From Candidatus Acidiferrales bacterium (GTDB lineage Bacteria > Acidobacteriota > Terriglobia > Acidoferrales > UBA7541), in the NCBI GenBank assembly GCA_030043155.1, contig JASHYE010000365.1, forward strand, positions 1 to 6,038: 6,038 nt of DNA, in the 5' to 3' direction. How positions within the stretch are numbered: the stretch's first letter is position 1; each line of letters starts with the position of its first letter. The notes beneath the pieces are model-generated. The model saw nothing but the letters and a program-made list of their open reading frames with translations, had not been told where the DNA came from and ran no database searches. Of the stretch, positions 5,460 through 6,038 are shown piece after piece. The translations under genes and the position numbers were made by a program.

Positions 5460-5965
5460 CTCGTCGCGGCAGTTTGGCGTATTACCTGGCAGCTTGGGTT
5501 TGCGGCTGCTTTTTCATGAGCGCCACCATCTGGTTGGGCAGCCTTTGGGTGCCCGGTACCCGTTCTCTTTCAGCGCTCCTATTTATTTATTTCCTTCAGC
5601 TAATGTACGGGGCGCTGCCTTCGCTCCTATTCGGGCTTGTGCTTCGTCGGGCAGCAAATTTGATGCGCTGGAGGCGTACATGGCATTGGCTTGGTGCTGG
5701 CGCGATCATTGCGCCCGCGTTAACTACTCTTCTCGGCTGGTTTTCTTCTTTTCAAGCGTTGCAGGTAAGCGGTTGGCGAGATTGGGTGTACTCCTCTATG
5801 TTGTCCTCCTCCGCAATCTATACGAGCCCGAACTGGATGGCGATTTTCACTGCCCCAGCAGGAGCGGCAACCGCCTGGGTGCTTCTTCGCATTAACCGAG
5901 CATTCGAGTCTTCAAGCATTTCGAATAATAGCGAGACGGACCTTACGAACGCCATCGCAAAGTGA
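5456..5965 (+). CDS. Four-helix membrane protein, unknown function
   Basis: 169 residues from ATG at 5456, which overlaps the TGA of the ThyX-like gene (ATGA). No Shine-Dalgarno is seen, so translation probably depends on the upstream gene. Hydrophobic segments lie near 9-32, 38-63, 76-97 and 127-146. The basic loop RRAANLMRWRR (64-74) between helices 2 and 3 and the Arg-rich N-terminus (MTRRG) suggest both ends face the cytoplasm. The C-terminal 20 residues are polar and Ser/Asn-rich. Cys16 and Cys18 in helix 1 form a CGC. I do not recognise the family; no enzymatic motif is visible. The link to the ThyX-like gene is purely by position. Confidence 0.75.
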   Translation: MTRRGSLAYYLAAWVCGCFFMSATIWLGSLWVPGTRSLSALLFIYFLQLMYGALPSLLFGLVLRRAANLMRWRRTWHWLGAGAIIAPALTTLLGWFSSFQALQVSGWRDWVYSSMLSSSAIYTSPNWMAIFTAPAGAATAWVLLRINRAFESSSISNNSETDLTNAIAK

Positions 5966-6038
5966 CAGGTCCTTGCATTGGATGCGGCGCTGTTCCTCCG
6001 CTGCGTTTCGTTTCCAGATGCGCCGCTTTCAACTGGAA
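5966..6038. other. Unassigned end of window
   Basis: Seventy-three bases with no assignable gene. On the plus strand a GTG (5962-5964) overlaps the stop of the preceding gene and opens a 25-codon frame to the edge (VTGPCIGCGAVPPLRFVSRCAAFNW). On the minus strand a frame is also open from the edge to a TAA at 5945-5943. Neither can be judged from so little sequence. Confidence 0.25.

Overview
The window is about 6 kb of bacterial chromosome, moderately GC-rich and densely coded, with no mobile element, RNA gene or CRISPR array that I can see. Gene content and protein style suggest an Acidobacteriota-like genome: tilS followed by a divergent hpt, a two-domain ThyX-like protein, and short conserved membrane proteins. 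This placement is an inference from protein resemblance and was not tested by a search.

Left part (1-3542), all on the minus strand, in transcription order from right to left. First comes a small exported or membrane-anchored protein built from a 17-residue tandem repeat (3288-3542). Next is a seven-helix membrane protein (2437-3174), joined by an ATGA overlap to a 135-residue single-helix protein (2033-2440). Then come tilS, the tRNA(Ile)-lysidine synthetase (498-1976), and a phosphoribosyltransferase of the hypoxanthine type (1-490) that runs off the window edge. The tilS-hpt pair is a housekeeping neighbourhood familiar from many bacteria, where ftsH often follows. The membrane and repeat genes upstream have no function I can name.

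Middle (3543-3896) is the divergent control region. It holds a good ribosome binding site and a promoter-like pair for the repeat gene, a perfect 8-bp inverted repeat just upstream of that promoter, and further small palindromes and direct repeats nearer the rightward genes. The promoter-like block of the repeat gene (TTTCCCCC, then (T)TGACA, 13 nt, TAGAAT) recurs almost unchanged in front of tilS. There it sits so close to the ATG that the tilS mRNA would have almost no leader.

Right part (3897-5965), plus strand: a fused double ThyX-like protein of about 520 residues, whose RHR(x)7S flavin/dUMP motif is altered in both halves, followed through an ATGA overlap by a four-helix membrane protein of unknown function. 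The last 73 bases are too short to assign.

The observations most worth a second look are: the repeat protein, with a decayed extra repeat beyond its stop codon and a seven-helix protein beside it; the matched short-spacer promoters; the operator-like palindrome; and two enzymes (Hpt-like and ThyX-like) that keep their fold signatures while the textbook catalytic motifs are changed.
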